A DNA stretch of 64,000 nucleotides from Cruorifilaria tuberocauda (taxonomy: Eukaryota; Nematoda; Chromadorea; Rhabditida; Onchocercidae). Positions 13,847 through 29,781 of the stretch are shown here, in pieces. The notes below the pieces were generated by a model. It was not told the DNA's origin. It saw nothing but the letters and a program-made list of their open reading frames with translations, and searched no databases. The stretch spans positions 301,729 through 365,728 of the forward strand of contig JABVXU010000023.1 of NCBI GenBank assembly GCA_013365365.1, written 5' to 3'. How positions within the stretch are numbered: the first letter of the stretch is position 1; every line of letters starts with the position of its first letter. Position numbers and translations under genes: made by a program.

Positions 13847-15810
13847 ATGTCATCAGCAACAGTCCAATCACAAGATATGAAATCGCGTCCTAGTGACAAA
13901 GACTCATTTGATGCAAGAAAATTTATGATTGATTTGGCATCTGGCGGTACGGCCGCAGCTGTTTCTAAAACTGCTGTCGCTCCTATTGAGCGTGTCAAGC
14001 TGCTTCTTCAGGTATTGTCATCACGTAAATAAAATTATTTCAGCTGCCATTACTATGTGAGTGAAGATACTCATTTCAGTATATGTTGGTATTGCTTGAG
14101 ATTCTTTTGCTGTGTTAGCTCTCTTATGATGTGAGTTAGTCACATTTTTGGATGGTGGTGAAATAATGAATTAACTTATGATTAGATGATATTTTCTTCA
14201 ATGCAAGATCTCTTTGAACTTTTATTTTGTCGAAAAGACTAAATCATGTACTAGTGTTTCATGCCAGTTCTTTTCTCTTATGCAATTAGGTGAAGTGATA
14301 TTATAAAAGGAGGCTTGGTAGGATCCATTAGCATTGATGTTTCAAATTCCTAAGATGCAAATTTATTAGAAGCTTTTGTTGTTTTTATTATCATTGTTCA
14401 GTGCCAAAATTATTGAAGCATTCACAAATTCGTTAATTCACTGCGGAGAAATATAGGAATTTCTCACTAGTATTTACATTTACATCTCTTTTTGAGAAGT
14501 GATCTCGAAGAGAGAGAGAGAGGGAGGGAAGTCATCATTGCCTTCTAGCCTCTACAGCCTTGTTTTGATTTCAAATTTAAAAGTCAAATTCTATTGTATA
14601 TGAAGGAAAATTTACTTTAATTTATAGTAAATATATATAATCGTGAAATATATAGATCAGCATTGTTGACGCAGTAAATGCCAGTGATGATAATTATCTT
14701 ATTTTTTGAGACAGAATAGTTGATTCATTTTATAGGTACAACATGCATCTAAAACGATTGAAGCAGATAAACGTTACAAGGGCATTATCGACGTGTTTAG
14801 GCGTGTACCTGCTGAACAGGGTTTTGCATCGTTCTGGCGTGGTAATTTGGCAAACGTGATACGGTACTTCCCTACACAAGCGCTGAATTTTGCATTCAAA
14901 GATACTTACAAGAAGATTTTCGTTGCAGGATATGATAAAGATAAAGTAAATAGCTTGTAAATAAAATCAAAAAGGAAGTAAGCGTAAAATTTTGATAATG
15001 AATGTACTTCGATGAATCTCTGTATTTAATTCATCTGAAAAAGAGCTGCTGACCTTGATACCATGCCATAAATATTTCATTATAGGATTTTTGGAAATTC
15101 TTTGGCGGTAATTTAATGAGTGGTGGTGCGGCAGGTGCCACATCTCTATGTTTTGTGTATCCGCTTGATTTTGCTCGTACTCGTCTCGCGGTTGACGTTG
15201 GCAAGGGCGCGACCCGTGAGTTTAATGGTTTGATAGATTGCTTGGTAAAAGTCGTTAAAAGTGATGGTCCAATTGGTCTTTACCGTGGTTTTATGGTGTC
15301 GGTGCAAGGCATTATTGTTTATCGTGCAGCTTACTTCGGTCTTTTTGATACAATCAAAATGATGGTTTCTACGGAACAAAAGAAACTGAATTTCTTCGCC
15401 GCATGGATGATTGCTCAAGTTTGTCGTTTTCTTCAATATATTGATCTGTTCACTGCATGATAGAGCAAATTTGCCTCCATAGTGTAACGAATATCAATAT
15501 TTTCTTGTATTTAATGTTTTTTGGCAAAATCCCATACTTTTTGACGAATTAAGTTAATTGATGGATGTTTCAGGTCGTAACTGTCGGATCTGGAATCCTG
15601 TCATATCCATGGGACACCGTGCGTCGACGGATGATGATGCAGTCTGGTCGTAAAGAAATACTCTACACAAATACTTGGGATTGTGCAAAGAAGGTTGTTG
15701 CTAACGAAGGAGTTACTGCGCTTTACAAAGGTGCTCTTTCCAATGTCTTCCGAGGTACAGGTGGCGCACTTGTATTAGCTATTTACGATGAAATCCACAA
15801 ATTCTTATAA
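13847..15810 (+). CDS. ant-1.1: Mitochondrial ADP/ATP carrier (adenine nucleotide translocase), 4 exons
   Basis: Exchanges cytosolic ADP for matrix ATP across the inner mitochondrial membrane. Exons 13847-14011, 14736-14945, 15086-15418 and 15574-15810 join in frame to 314 aa, the usual length for the family. The three mitochondrial-carrier repeats are visible through their signatures: [11 protein letters not shown] (about residues 47-57), [10 protein letters not shown] in exon 3, and [12 protein letters not shown] in exon 4. The RRRMMM hexapeptide is diagnostic for adenine nucleotide carriers. An N-terminal extension of about 25 polar residues precedes the first repeat. The ATG at 13847 is chosen because it heads the frame and follows an acceptor-like TTTTCAG by about 24 bases. 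The TAA at 15808 overlaps a possible AATAAA signal. Nematodes usually have several paralogues, so the exact symbol is less certain than the function. Confidence 0.97.
14508..14528 (+). repeat. (GA)n microsatellite
   Basis: Short GA run followed by GGGAGGGA, in intron 1 of the ADP/ATP carrier gene. Simple sequence only. Confidence 0.7.
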
Positions 15811-16679
15811 TAAAAAATCTAGGCATTTCGAACACACGGAGGACATCTGTTTCCTTTTATTGTATTATCATATGAAAGAATTCACTCTCAGTTATAGTTA
15901 CGCCCAAAAATTGCTCCATTTGTCGTACATAATGTTTGCTATTGTTATTTAATTACCTGCACTTTATTTTACAACTTACGATTTGGGCGGTGGTCTAAAT
16001 AGTACATTATGTAGGGTGTGAGCTTCAGCCTAACATTATTTATTCTGTATTTAAATACTTCACTTCTCAGCAGAATACCTCGTGTTCATTCATTTATATC
16101 TAAAGCTGCTTTATATATTGTTGTTAGGTTAACCACATCTGGCAGAGCTCAGACTCATTTGATATATGTTTCTCATAATTTTGATAAACATTGTAAGATA
16201 CTAGCACGAAAGTCGTGTGATATTGGCAGAATATACATGAACTATGCATCTGAACTTCTACATATTTTGCTGCCATAGCTTTGTTAAGAACCGGAAATCT
16301 TAAGTATTTTAAGATTTGGTAACTAGTTCCATTCAATATAATATTCATGGTCTATCGGTGTAGAGATCTGATTCAAATCAGAAACTGAACTTATTTATGA
16401 AGTGAAGAACCAGGATCTATGGTATGAAATGAAATTTGAAAGGTTTTCTCGGATTGCGTAAAATTAGCACTTAAATTAACCAATACAGTATACCATCAAT
16501 TTTTATGAATGAAAACCGTTCAAAAGATGGAATGTCAGAAGACCAGTTATAATAGTGAGAAATTGTGTTGAACCTACTAAGATTGGAAACCCATAAAAAC
16601 GACGAGATCATTAGATAAAAAATCATTGCATAACAATGCATGTGATTTACAATTATTTCAAAACACTGATGTAAATTGT
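15811..16679. other. Convergent 3' intergenic region
   Basis: The ADP/ATP carrier and cdk-5 end towards each other across about 870 bases. The open frames here (for example 16018-16278 on the plus strand) have no start context, splice sites or recognisable family and I treat them as chance. AATAAA-type signals occur on both strands. Confidence 0.5.
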
Positions 16680-19823
<3,144 letters not shown>

Positions 19824-20727
19824 TTTACGTCAGCACGTCTTTTACTGATGTTTCGCTCAAGCAATTATGTCCTTCGATTATATTTTACCCTTACATTTAA
19901 AGAGAAATATATTTTACATCATTTCGTGATATAACTTAACTTTGCTGGCTATCCATTGCACTTTCTGTTAATTTGATATATCTTGAAATAGATCTGAAAT
20001 CCGCTAGGGAAGTTATAATTGTGAACCAATTATGGACATCAATTAATTAAACTTGGAAGGAAAAAAACCTCGCCGAGGAAATACCCTAAAACTAACAACC
20101 CAATTAATGCCCGAACCCTGAAGCACACATTTGGGATAAAGAGTTTTCAGAATAGTGCCATCACAGGAAGCATCAGATTTTGCATGATTTTAACTTCCCC
20201 CGAGAGGTAGCGGGCACCGTTGTAAGACTATGATGTTTGATAAAGTTGATGGGCCTATGCGCATATGTATTTATTTATATACGTTTTGATGAAGGGATAT
20301 TTTTGCATTCTTATTAGCAATAATGTTTTTGCAAATCCTGTACAAGAGTTCTACATCCCGAGATTTGCCATATGTTGGATTGAACTTAGCTTCGTTGAAT
20401 GTAGTCATAGATTCCGAGGGATTTCAATGTTTTGAGAAAGTATAGAACAATTGATCAGCACAGATCAGCATATGAAACCATTTATGACAACAAATAGAGA
20501 ATAACAGTACAAAGGCATTAACAGCATAAAACATCATGAAAGAATATTTAGGAGAATTTAAGAAGTTTGTTTCAGAACACTTGTCGTATGCACTCAAGCT
20601 CAAATTTTACTTTATTGCTTTGTAAATTACAAGAAAATATTTCTAATATTAAACGGTTCGGATGTTTTGAAATTTCGTGTAGCATATTATGACTTTACAA
20701 TGAACGTTGTAATATTTAATGCGAATT
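19824..20727. other. Intergenic region between cdk-5 and pvf-1
   Basis: About 900 bases upstream of cdk-5 and downstream of pvf-1 (both minus strand). It holds the cdk-5 promoter side and the pvf-1 3' end with an AATAAA signal. I see no coding exon. Confidence 0.5.
20611..20616 (-). terminator. Poly(A) signal AATAAA of pvf-1
   Basis: TTTATT on the plus strand reads AATAAA on the minus strand, about 112 bases beyond the pvf-1 stop codon, a plausible 3'-end signal. Confidence 0.5.
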
Positions 20728-23700
20728 TCACAGAACATTTTTCGTGGACATTCTTCGTCGAGCTAGACGAAGCCTTTGCAGTTTGGATGTACCTGACCGG
20801 GAATTGCCGGAAACATCCGGTTTCTCATGATTTTGACTATTGCCTGGATTGTAGCACAAGCATGTTTGTTCATCCAATATACTTCTGCCATAACAGTTTT
20901 TCGTGACACAGCCACAGGTACATGTTTCGTCGTTCCACACTTTCTTCGAACCTTTGGAGAAACGATTTTTCTGACTTGAAATTTTTAAATGCAAAATTTT
21001 TAAATTTACTTTTGGAAAAAAGCAAGAACGAAATTCTATTGGAACTGTTCAATTAAAAGAGATCATATCTCAAAGTTAATTTATCCTCTAAGAAGAGGTA
21101 ATCGAAAATCATGCATATGATTAGGAAAAGAAATCTATTAATTCGATCAAGAATGCATTTGCGATCTATGCATTTGATTGATATAAGCAGCGACATTTCT
21201 GTATCAAATTGAAAGGGATATTAAACTTTCAATAAAATGAGAACTGAGAATGAATTGAAGTCAGTTAAGAATTAGTTATCTAATAGCAGTCATTCGGTGA
21301 GTGAAATAAAGGGATTAAAATACGTCCATTTACTTGTAATGAGGAATGTATTTGAATTGATTTTTTTCTTTAAATGTTGAAAACCTTGACAATTCATTTT
21401 CTCTTCTCTGTTTTTGCATTCGCAGTCACAATTCGGACTGATGATTTTCTTCGGTGGGCATTGGATAGGTGCACCAAACTTGATACATTCCTGGCAACTG
21501 CAGGCAGTATGTTGCTCGATTGTTATGTTTCGCGTTTGATTGATTACAAACATATTGTTGCCAGAATACAATATTTCAACTATCTGCAAAAAGTATCAAC
21601 ATAAAAAAATAAAAATGAATAATGATCCATATCAAATTTGCATATTCCTTATTTGATGAACTTATTTCTATAAGAAATAATAATATTAATGTTAACCATT
21701 TTTGTTCGCCGTGATATTATCTAACAATTTTGTGATCGTCAAGTGAATAAGTTACAGATGATTAGTTAGGGATGAATGAAAACAAGTTATCAAATGTATA
21801 TCGAACATTACAGCTATCATGTATTTGAATGATGTTAAATACGGCGTGAAAATAGGCTAAAAATACATTAAACTGTTGAAAGTTATTCGATCATGTACAG
21901 TATCATTCACTACATATGGATTGTTTATAATGTCATAACTGTGTATCATTATGTGTAAAGCAAAATCATGCATTAATAATCAAAACAAGGAGATGCAAGA
22001 ACGAAATAACCAGTTATAAACTCGTCGGTTTGTTCTCTTCAATTGATTTATTTCATTTCGTGTCATGTAATTCGGTTATAAATTAATCAATTAGAGATAA
22101 TATTGTTTTTAGCTTCTTTGTAATTCTTGCAATCTGCGCATCAGATTTACGTTATTATTATATGCATCATTTCTTATTGATAGACCCAATTTTTCTTGTT
22201 GATAGATAAATTTATTTAGGCAAACAGCGTTACCTGCAATATTTCTTAGCAATAAATACAAACTCAGTAATATATATTGATAAATGGAAAACAGACAGGT
22301 ATTTAGATCTAGGAATTTTGAGTAAGGTAAAAATGTGGTTAATTGTTACGTGCACTGATCAGAATTAGAATGTTATCTATGTGATATTGAAATGAAATGG
22401 AAGAAACGAAGAGAAATAAAGATGAAACTGCGTATTTCAGAAATGTTACCGGCTGTTGAACATATTCGATATTGATTGGATGACAACGTTCGGTGAATTC
22501 ACAACATGATCCAATACATTGCATGACTTCATAGCATCTTGGAAATATCAATAATCCGGGATCGGGATTTTCCGCTAGTATAGGAACACAAGCTCTTTGC
22601 AATTCACATATATCTGTACCTTGTCGAATCGTGCTTAGTATATCTAAGCTTTTCTTTGTATTAGCTGAATAATAGAATATTTTTATGATAATAATTCCAT
22701 TGCTGCAGTCATTTTCATAAATTATTTTGAAAGAAAATTTAAATTAAAAGTAAATAATTCGACATATTAATATTAAGTGAGTGTGTTTCTTTAGTAACAT
22801 TAGATCTTTTTATAATACCTTGAAATTTCATATCCGTAATCTTCGCATGGATATTAACAATTAAAGCTTATCAAACATATTGTGATTAAAAAAAAATTTT
22901 ATTTTTTCGCTTCTATGATAATTTTTTAATTTAACGGATCATTATTAATAGATTATGATTTATTCCTTTTTGGTAATGCCTCTAAGATATTTGTTTAACA
23001 TTTCTATTGGTTATTATTGCAGTATATGTTAAATCATATTTTAAGAACTAGTAGGTGAACTTCTTAGTTGATTGATATGACTTTTGTTAATGGGAATTGA
23101 TATTGTTATTTTTTACAATAATATTATTTTCAAAATGCTTTGAAAATTTTTGCGAATTAAAGAAGAATATGACTTGAGAAACATTTATTCGTCTATTTAA
23201 ATTTATGACGTCTTTCTTTAGATACCTTTTAGTTTTTTCTTCTATATCTTTTCTTTTTTTCTTTTAGCTTTTTTTACTTTCACTTCACACATCCTCCTTG
23301 ATAAATGTTATTCGTAAATTTCTTAAATTATATACTATAAATTATATTCATTCTAACAACTCAGTAAGTGTCATTCTATTTGTCGTTTTGGATATTAACA
23401 TCATTCTGGATACAACAGTTGTTTTGGATCTAAATTTTTTTAAAAAAGAAACGTATTTTTTTTATTTCTACATTTATTGATTTTCTGTCATTAGTTTTAT
23501 TTAAATTTCTGCTACTGTGTTTGCAATTCCACTTATTTGTTTTGCTATATGTATGTAGCAGGTATGATCGATTCAAATGTATAAACTAATAGAATGAGGT
23601 TATTAAAAACAAGAATTCAAGTTTGCGGAGAATTATTTTTCTGGATATCGGATGAAATCTTAGAAATTGTGCGATAGGATTTTTGCGGAAGATTTTATCA

Positions 23701-24256
23701 TTTATTATTTATTATCACTATTATTTATTATTATTACTATTGCCATTACCATTACTATTACTATTACTATTATTATTATTATTATTAACTTATTATTACT
23801 AAATTATTATTATTATCAATTTTTTTCTAAATGTTCCAGCGTTATATTTTCGACTAATCTCTCAAATTTCTTTATTCAGATTTCAGTGGAGAAGAAAATG
23901 AAATATGCAAAAATGAACAAACCATCGATATCCTGACGGAAATCGGATTTCCTTATAATGTTTGACGGATGAAGTGCAGAAGCTTCATACAACTTGACCT
24001 TTTGCATTTTCTTTGTGTAAGATCGTATTTCAGCAGGACGTAATTCTTTGTTAATCTTGAAGGTTGGTTTATCTTCATTACCAAGTAAATGCGGTGCATA
24101 CGATAGCTGTATGGTTGATAATAGTTCACCAAACGTGTGCGCTTCACGTACCTTTCTACGTATGTCAGCAGGGATTGCTTTTTGAGCTGACGAATGTGTA
24201 TCCAGCAGTAGCAGTAGTGGTAAGGGTGGTAGTGCCAGAGTAATCATCAGTGACAT
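20728..24256 (-). CDS. pvf-1: Secreted PDGF/VEGF-family growth factor (PVF-1-like), 4 exons
   Basis: Predicted secreted ligand for VEGF-receptor-like tyrosine kinases. Exons 24256-23923, 22664-22450, 21583-21385 and 20951-20728 join in frame to 323 aa. A signal peptide is evident (MSLMITLALPPLPLLLLLD). The cystine-knot core spans exons 2-3: CELQRACVPIL, then PRCYEVMQCIGSCCEFTERC, then HTACSCQECIKFGAPIQCPP, the spacing expected of the PDGF/VEGF fold. It is followed by Cys-rich CXCXC-type elements CDCEC and ETCTCGCVTKNC, as in nematode PVF-1 and VEGF-C/D. The last about 30 residues are Lys/Arg-rich (LQRLRLARRR), a possible heparan-sulphate or retention tail. Introns 1-3 are long, and intron 1 carries an ATT-rich microsatellite. 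Family assignment is strong; orthology to C. elegans pvf-1 is inferred, since that genome has one clear member. Confidence 0.92.
23695..23820. repeat. ATT/ACT trinucleotide microsatellite
   Basis: Imperfect array of ATT with ACT and ACC variants in intron 1 of pvf-1. It creates a spurious isoleucine/threonine-rich open frame on the plus strand. Confidence 0.85.
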
Positions 24257-27200
24257 AATCTGGAATATGTAAGATTTGGATTAATTTTTTTAACGTTCAG
24301 CACAACATATATTTTTAAGCACAGCTCCATTAATAAAATTTAATAAGATTAAAGAAGATTAAACCGATAATTATCATTTTGGTTATTAATAAAGATCCAT
24401 GAATATAGAACCAAAATTTATTAAATAAATCATTTAGTCAATGGCTGAATAAATCTACGATAAACATTTATCATTTTCTACTAATGGTAAACTGTATCCT
24501 CTGAAATATCTGTACAAATTCGAAACAGCATATATATGAAGGGAATGAAGTTTGCTATTGATTGGATGATCGTAAGGCATTTCGTTTAAGCAACTGTGTT
24601 TCGAGCATTTTACCATTTGTTAAATCCCACATGATTAGTTTTCCTCTTTTACTGTGTTATCGAACGTTTGATTCCTCCATTTCCAGCTGCTACATCAGAA
24701 ATCATAATTTTCGAAAGGAAGAGTCCAGAACTGTGCCAATTAAATTTTCATAAATTTTTTTCATCAAAGTGAAGTAATTCACGCCTTACCTAAAGTAAGC
24801 CATTGATTTCGAAAAAAAATAAAAAGGCCAGTTACTTTTCTGACAGAAGATATAAGTTGGCAAAAGATGAAGATGACATTAAACTTCACTAAAATGTATG
24901 ATAATGAAGTAAGACTGCATTGCAATATCTGCAAAATGCATCGTTATATTAAGCTTTGAAATTAAATGGTATTGTAATGATTCATCAACGCTAGTCTTTT
25001 AGATAATATAATGGTATTTTCCTACCAAATTTATTTATTTCAAGGCAAAAGTTGATTCTATTGTATGATTTTACAGTAAAAACTTGGACTTTAGCCTTTC
25101 TCATAAGAGTGATATTTAAATGAAAGTTTCTCTAATTTTTAATTTTTTGGAAGCCGGGTTGATTTGATGATTTCTGGCGGATGAGCTTCTCTTTTTCTGA
25201 TAATGCGGAGTTCAATGTTAGTTTGCATTTTCACATTATCACAGCTAGAAGACATATGTATTGAATGACCAGATTTTCTGGGTAATTTGTCAGATTTTTT
25301 GACTCATCACTATATATCCTGCGTAGTGGACTAGCTTAATTCCATTATCATCACAGAAGATATTATTTAATGTGAGCTATTTTCGAAGTTCCCGGTCAGT
25401 GATATATACATATGTATATTCAGGTCTCCTAATCATTTCCATTGACGTGTAATTTTTTCTCCACTCTCATCTTTTTATTAAAGGATTGTTTTTATTATTT
25501 ACTAGAATGTATTTTAATGTTCCTTTCATAAATTAGAATCGAATCGAATGGAATCGTATTTTTGTGGTGAAGGATAAAAAAACCAAAAATTAAAGAATCA
25601 TTTCGACGGCACTATGTTTTAATGTTTGAGAAATGAAAATTATTGTTGGATTGAATTGTTCGATTGAAATTCGATTATAATTTGAAAACTTGCCCACCTG
25701 AATCTTTTAATCTCAATTCCATTTTCGTTTTTTGTGAAACGAAACCGCTGACCTATCGCCTGGAAGGAAAGGCACAATGACACAATGGTAGAATGAATTT
25801 TGACAAATGTGTGGTATCGGAGATGATAGGGTACGGCTGTTGATTGATTTGCCCTCTTTTCGTTTCCAATACATACATGCCTATGGAAGGTGTCGTCTGC
25901 TGTTGCTGCTGCTATTGCTGCTGCATCCAGCCGTTTTTACTTCGCATTTGTAATTTGTTGTTAGACAAACTTTCTATTATTGCAAGTGACATTTGACAGT
26001 TTAGATCAGTGGTCTTTTAATTTATAATTAGAGAATTCATCTCTCTATTCCAGTCTTCTAATTTCTTCATAAGATTCTTACATGTACGTGTGGATATAAG
26101 AATTTTAGTTCTCATTTTGCATGGAATTATTTTGAACTTTGCACGGAAATGCGAAAAGGAAGAAGCATAAGGTTGCATTGGTGAAGTAAACTTTCAAAAT
26201 ATCCAAACAAGTTATTTTGAAAAACTGTATTTCAGTTGTTGAGATAGAATTTGCTTCAAATAATAGCATATTTAACCTTTAACTTCCTTTCGCATTACCT
26301 TGCTTACTTGCCTGGATAATAGGAAAATGCAAAGTAACGTGGTAAATTATTTTATCTACTTGCTTATTTACTCATTAAGGCATCTGTAAATGATGCATAA
26401 GATATGACCTGTAAGAAAAACAAGTGATGATAGTTGTAGGATGATGGTAACAGAAGACGGTAGAGTGCTGACATGTTTATCCTAAATGGCGTCACTTTTC
26501 ATGCTCTTATTCTTCTGGTCGTATGTTCTTGAATGGTCACGAATAATTATTCGCAAATCATAAAGAACAATAACATTTAATCGGATGGGTATATCCTAGC
26601 AGAAAGGAGTGAAGGGAATGGAGAAGGTTGCTCAGCTGGAAATGTTAGTAACAGTAGAAGAGACAGGTTCGGGGAGGGAGAAGAAAAATTGAAGGGGAAA
26701 TGGAAAGAAGAGAGAATGAAATATGTTTACATCGATGTTTGCTGTATAACGTATGGTAGTATTAGAACATATTGCTCGGTAAATAAGGGAATGAGTGAAG
26801 AACATTGAATGCTGAGATATTTATGGGCGGGAGGAGATGTTTAAATAGTAAACATTCGTATACAAATTGATGTTTATTAAACAAGATAAAAAATCGGCGA
26901 CCATGGTAATCAAACTAAATATCACTGAGATCTTAATTAAATATAATAGCATGCATATATTTTTGCTTCGGATTAGTGATTGATAAATCGCTTTTGTTGA
27001 GATAAAGATTATATTAAGAGCGAAGGAATTTTTATACTTACATTAAAAGAGAAGTCTATTTACTTGATATTGTTAACAGAATTAGATTGGGCTGTGCATC
27101 GTTTTAGCTTTTTTGATAAGCAATAGAAAAAATTCTTTCATCTCAGATAAAACTATTTAAATCGAATCAAATTAATTAGAATATTTCATTAATAACCTGT

Positions 27201-28043
27201 AACGTGAATTTGTATGCTCGTCAGTAAGAAATGATACTCTTTTCTGAGGGGAAAAGTATAAATATGAGGTCATTTAAATGCAGTTTGAATTTCTCATCGC
27301 TTTAATTTTATCTATATCAATAGAAATATAGGTGCTCGGTGTTATAAATGACATGGCTTTGAATGCTCTTCACCGATTGTTTTCAGATTTTTACGGAATA
27401 TTGTATTCGAATAGGCGCATATTTCAATCTGCAAATATCTTTTTTTCACGTGTCACACGTGCGACGCATAAAAATAACGCGGTTTATCACCTATCAACTA
27501 ATGCATTGAATATAATGACTAAGCCTATCAGAGAATGAAATAAGTTTATAGATCACGTTCACTTTTTGAAAATAAGTGAGCGGGTTATTAAAAAAATGAA
27601 GATTCGATTACAGTTGCTACAATTTTGCAAATCGGTTTTTGATTTTGCGAATGTTACATTGGAATAGGCGCGTGTTTATATCGATAGATATCTACTTCTT
27701 TTTAATCGCCACAGGTGATAGATTGATAAAATGCAAATGTTTAGTCAAAACAGTTTTTGTGTTCACTATTTTAGATTTTTATTGGTTTTATTGTTTGTTA
27801 TTTCCATCCAATTATTTCTTACTTATACTGTCTGATTTCTTTCATATTTTGTTCGAATGATTCAATCCAGGGCTTCTACACCTAAACAACTACATCTAAC
27901 AATACCAGTGATGAAATCAGCAATCGATGGATTCTATTCTATAAGTAAAGAAAAGAGTAAACCAGTATTTCAGTTCATTCCGGATTCTCGAATGGTTATG
28001 AAAACAGTTCCGGTCTAATCGAATCTGCTTCAACATCCAAATA
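24257..28043. other. Gene-free interval upstream of pvf-1
   Basis: No supported exon. A short CTG/TTG-rich patch lies at about 25890-25925. Two short segments near 27390-27490 and 27640-27760 share GAATAGGCGC and a GATATCT-type word in the same order, suggesting an old, much diverged duplication. The interval probably contains the pvf-1 promoter (right after 24256) and then material near the Helitron remnant. Confidence 0.45.
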
Positions 28044-28935
28044 ATGCTTTGCAGAAGACAACGTCGTACTCGCGCAACGGAAGCATGGCAACGATTTGTC
28101 GCAGATTAAACTGAGGAAGAACGAGCATCGGCGAAGGGATGAATAACACGAAGAACGGAGCAAGTGCAGCCGACTCAAAATACATCGTTACGGGCACAGC
28201 TTAGGGCGAGTGAAAGACATCAGCGAGAAACAGCAGACCAACAAGACGATTCAACGTTGAGAGTCACGCGATTACAGTCACCCCAGCTGGCGGTTGTAGT
28301 TTAGACCCGCGTGTTTTCAGAAGCTTGGCTGAAGTCTGTCGTTATCATAAGTTCAACTGGTGGAGGGGAAGGAAGTGTTGTGCCGATGGAAAAATTAAGT
28401 TATCTCAACTTGGAGAACCGTCTGGGTCATATAAAATCCGGATACATCACTAAATCAATTTCTGTAACATTTCTCTCTAACATCAGGAATTTTCAGACTT
28501 GCGTCTAAAGAGCATCATTCGGTGGAGAAATCAATTCGTGCCAACTTTCAAAATGAAAGGACAAATTTGTCATAAAGCTTGCTTCTTGTTTCTGTTATCA
28601 GTTGGTTAATATAAATCTCTACAGATGTATTTGATCGGTAATGACAACATGCTGCTGAATTTCTCATCGTTTCCTAACTGCAAAGCTTTTCCACGGAAAC
28701 AGTTTATTGCATTTGTTCAAAACAGCGATGGCGATGGTATCATCTGATACACACGAGATATTTCAACTATAGACGAGATGGTTATGGTCGAAAATAAGTT
28801 GTAACCTGAAGATATTGTTCTTCATTTGAGAAACAAAAGGTGCAGAAGGCCATCGATGCTGAGATACTTCCAGTATCTAATCATTTTTTGGGATTGTATG
28901 AGTAGATATCATTTCAATGTTAAAATAATAAATCC
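28044..28935 (+). mobile_element. Decayed Helitron (rolling-circle transposon) replicase/helicase fragment
   Basis: The plus strand keeps broken pieces of a Helitron-like N-terminal region in the correct order but in several frames with in-frame stops. From 28044: an Arg/Gln/Glu-rich segment (CRRQRRTRATEAWQRF, RASERHQRETADQQ) like the basic repeats at the start of these proteins. Near 28350-28440: KCCADGKIKLSQLGEP, matching the usual CC-x-x-GK-I/V-x-L-P-x-L-x-x-P signature. Near 28540-28570: PTFKMKGQICHK. Near 28620: LQMYLIGND. From about 28765: TIDEMVMVEN, then EDIVLHLRNKRC, LRYFQYLIIF and YHFNVKIINP. No Rep HUH motif, helicase part or element ends are seen, so this is an inactive remnant. 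The local base composition is richer in G+C than the flanks. The family call rests on motif order from memory, not on a database search. Confidence 0.75.
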
Positions 28936-29781
28936 ATAAAAATATTCAAATGCAACCTTATATAAAATTTGAGAACAGTCGGTGAGAAATTTTCAATAGT
29001 TATGATAACGGATTAAGTGCGATAATCAGTAGTTTGGAATCGTCGTTTAAATTGATGTCTTTTTACGCTCACCATGTCATGTCACAGTGCATGAGAATTG
29101 CAACTGAAGATGCTTTACAATGTGTATATCAAATTGGTCCTTATTTTGTGGATTGTAAAATTCTCGGTTTGCAGTGTTAACAAAATTGTAGAACTTGGAT
29201 AATTTGATGCAAAGCATTCAAGAGTTTGTTTGATTTCATCCTTTTCATTTTTTTTTGATAGCTTTCGTTTTCTTTTTTAAATATTTGTTTTCAAGATTAC
29301 CAAATTTACTTTAGTATTCAAATGATGATTGCGATGCAGTTGTTGATTTTTCTCTCGGTTGTGTCGGATAAGTTGTGCTCCTTCGACTGATTGGCTTAAT
29401 TCAAATATGTGCTTTCATTGTCTTTTGAAATTTCGAAATTTATTAATGGTTATTTTACATTGGTAGTCTATCTTACAGATTGTTAAACTTACTCGGTTAC
29501 GCTGAACTTCAACCATTCTTTTAACATCAACGTTTAACTATAAAGCTAACAATAGATGATATGCTGACTGCTCGTGCAGTTTCTTTGAGCAATTGCAGTA
29601 TTGATTATTCTATTAAAATTTGTCATTTCATAAATTTTTCGATTTTTTATTCATTTCTTATAGAATTTTAGTATATTTTGATTTTCGTTGAGATGTCTGT
29701 CGTCCTTACCGTCATCGTTTATATCGATCATTTTCTTTTTGTGATGTATAAGTGTGTTTGATTAGCCAATTTAGGTATTAA
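28936..29781. promoter_or_regulatory. Upstream region of ced-6
   Basis: About 850 AT-rich bases between the Helitron remnant and the ced-6 start. An acceptor-like TTTAG sits about 7 bases before the ATG, consistent with trans-splicing or a 5'-UTR intron. No coding exon is recognised. Confidence 0.4.

Noticed and set aside
15146..15436. 96-codon minus-strand open frame
   Set aside because: Exact shadow of exon 3 of the ADP/ATP carrier on the other strand.
16340..16390. Possible tRNA-like segment
   Set aside because: No set of stems with the conserved T-loop and D-loop bases could be drawn.
23667..23936. 89-codon plus-strand open frame rich in Ile/Thr
   Set aside because: It is produced by the ATT/ACT microsatellite in pvf-1 intron 1.
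25890..25925. Trinucleotide CTG/TTG patch as a coding polyGln or polyLeu exon
   Set aside because: The frame is broken by a stop and no splice sites flank it.
27332..27860. Two plus-strand open frames with similar words (GAATAGGCGC)
   Set aside because: Similarity is patchy and short, neither frame has splice or family support. Treated as a diverged duplication of non-coding DNA.
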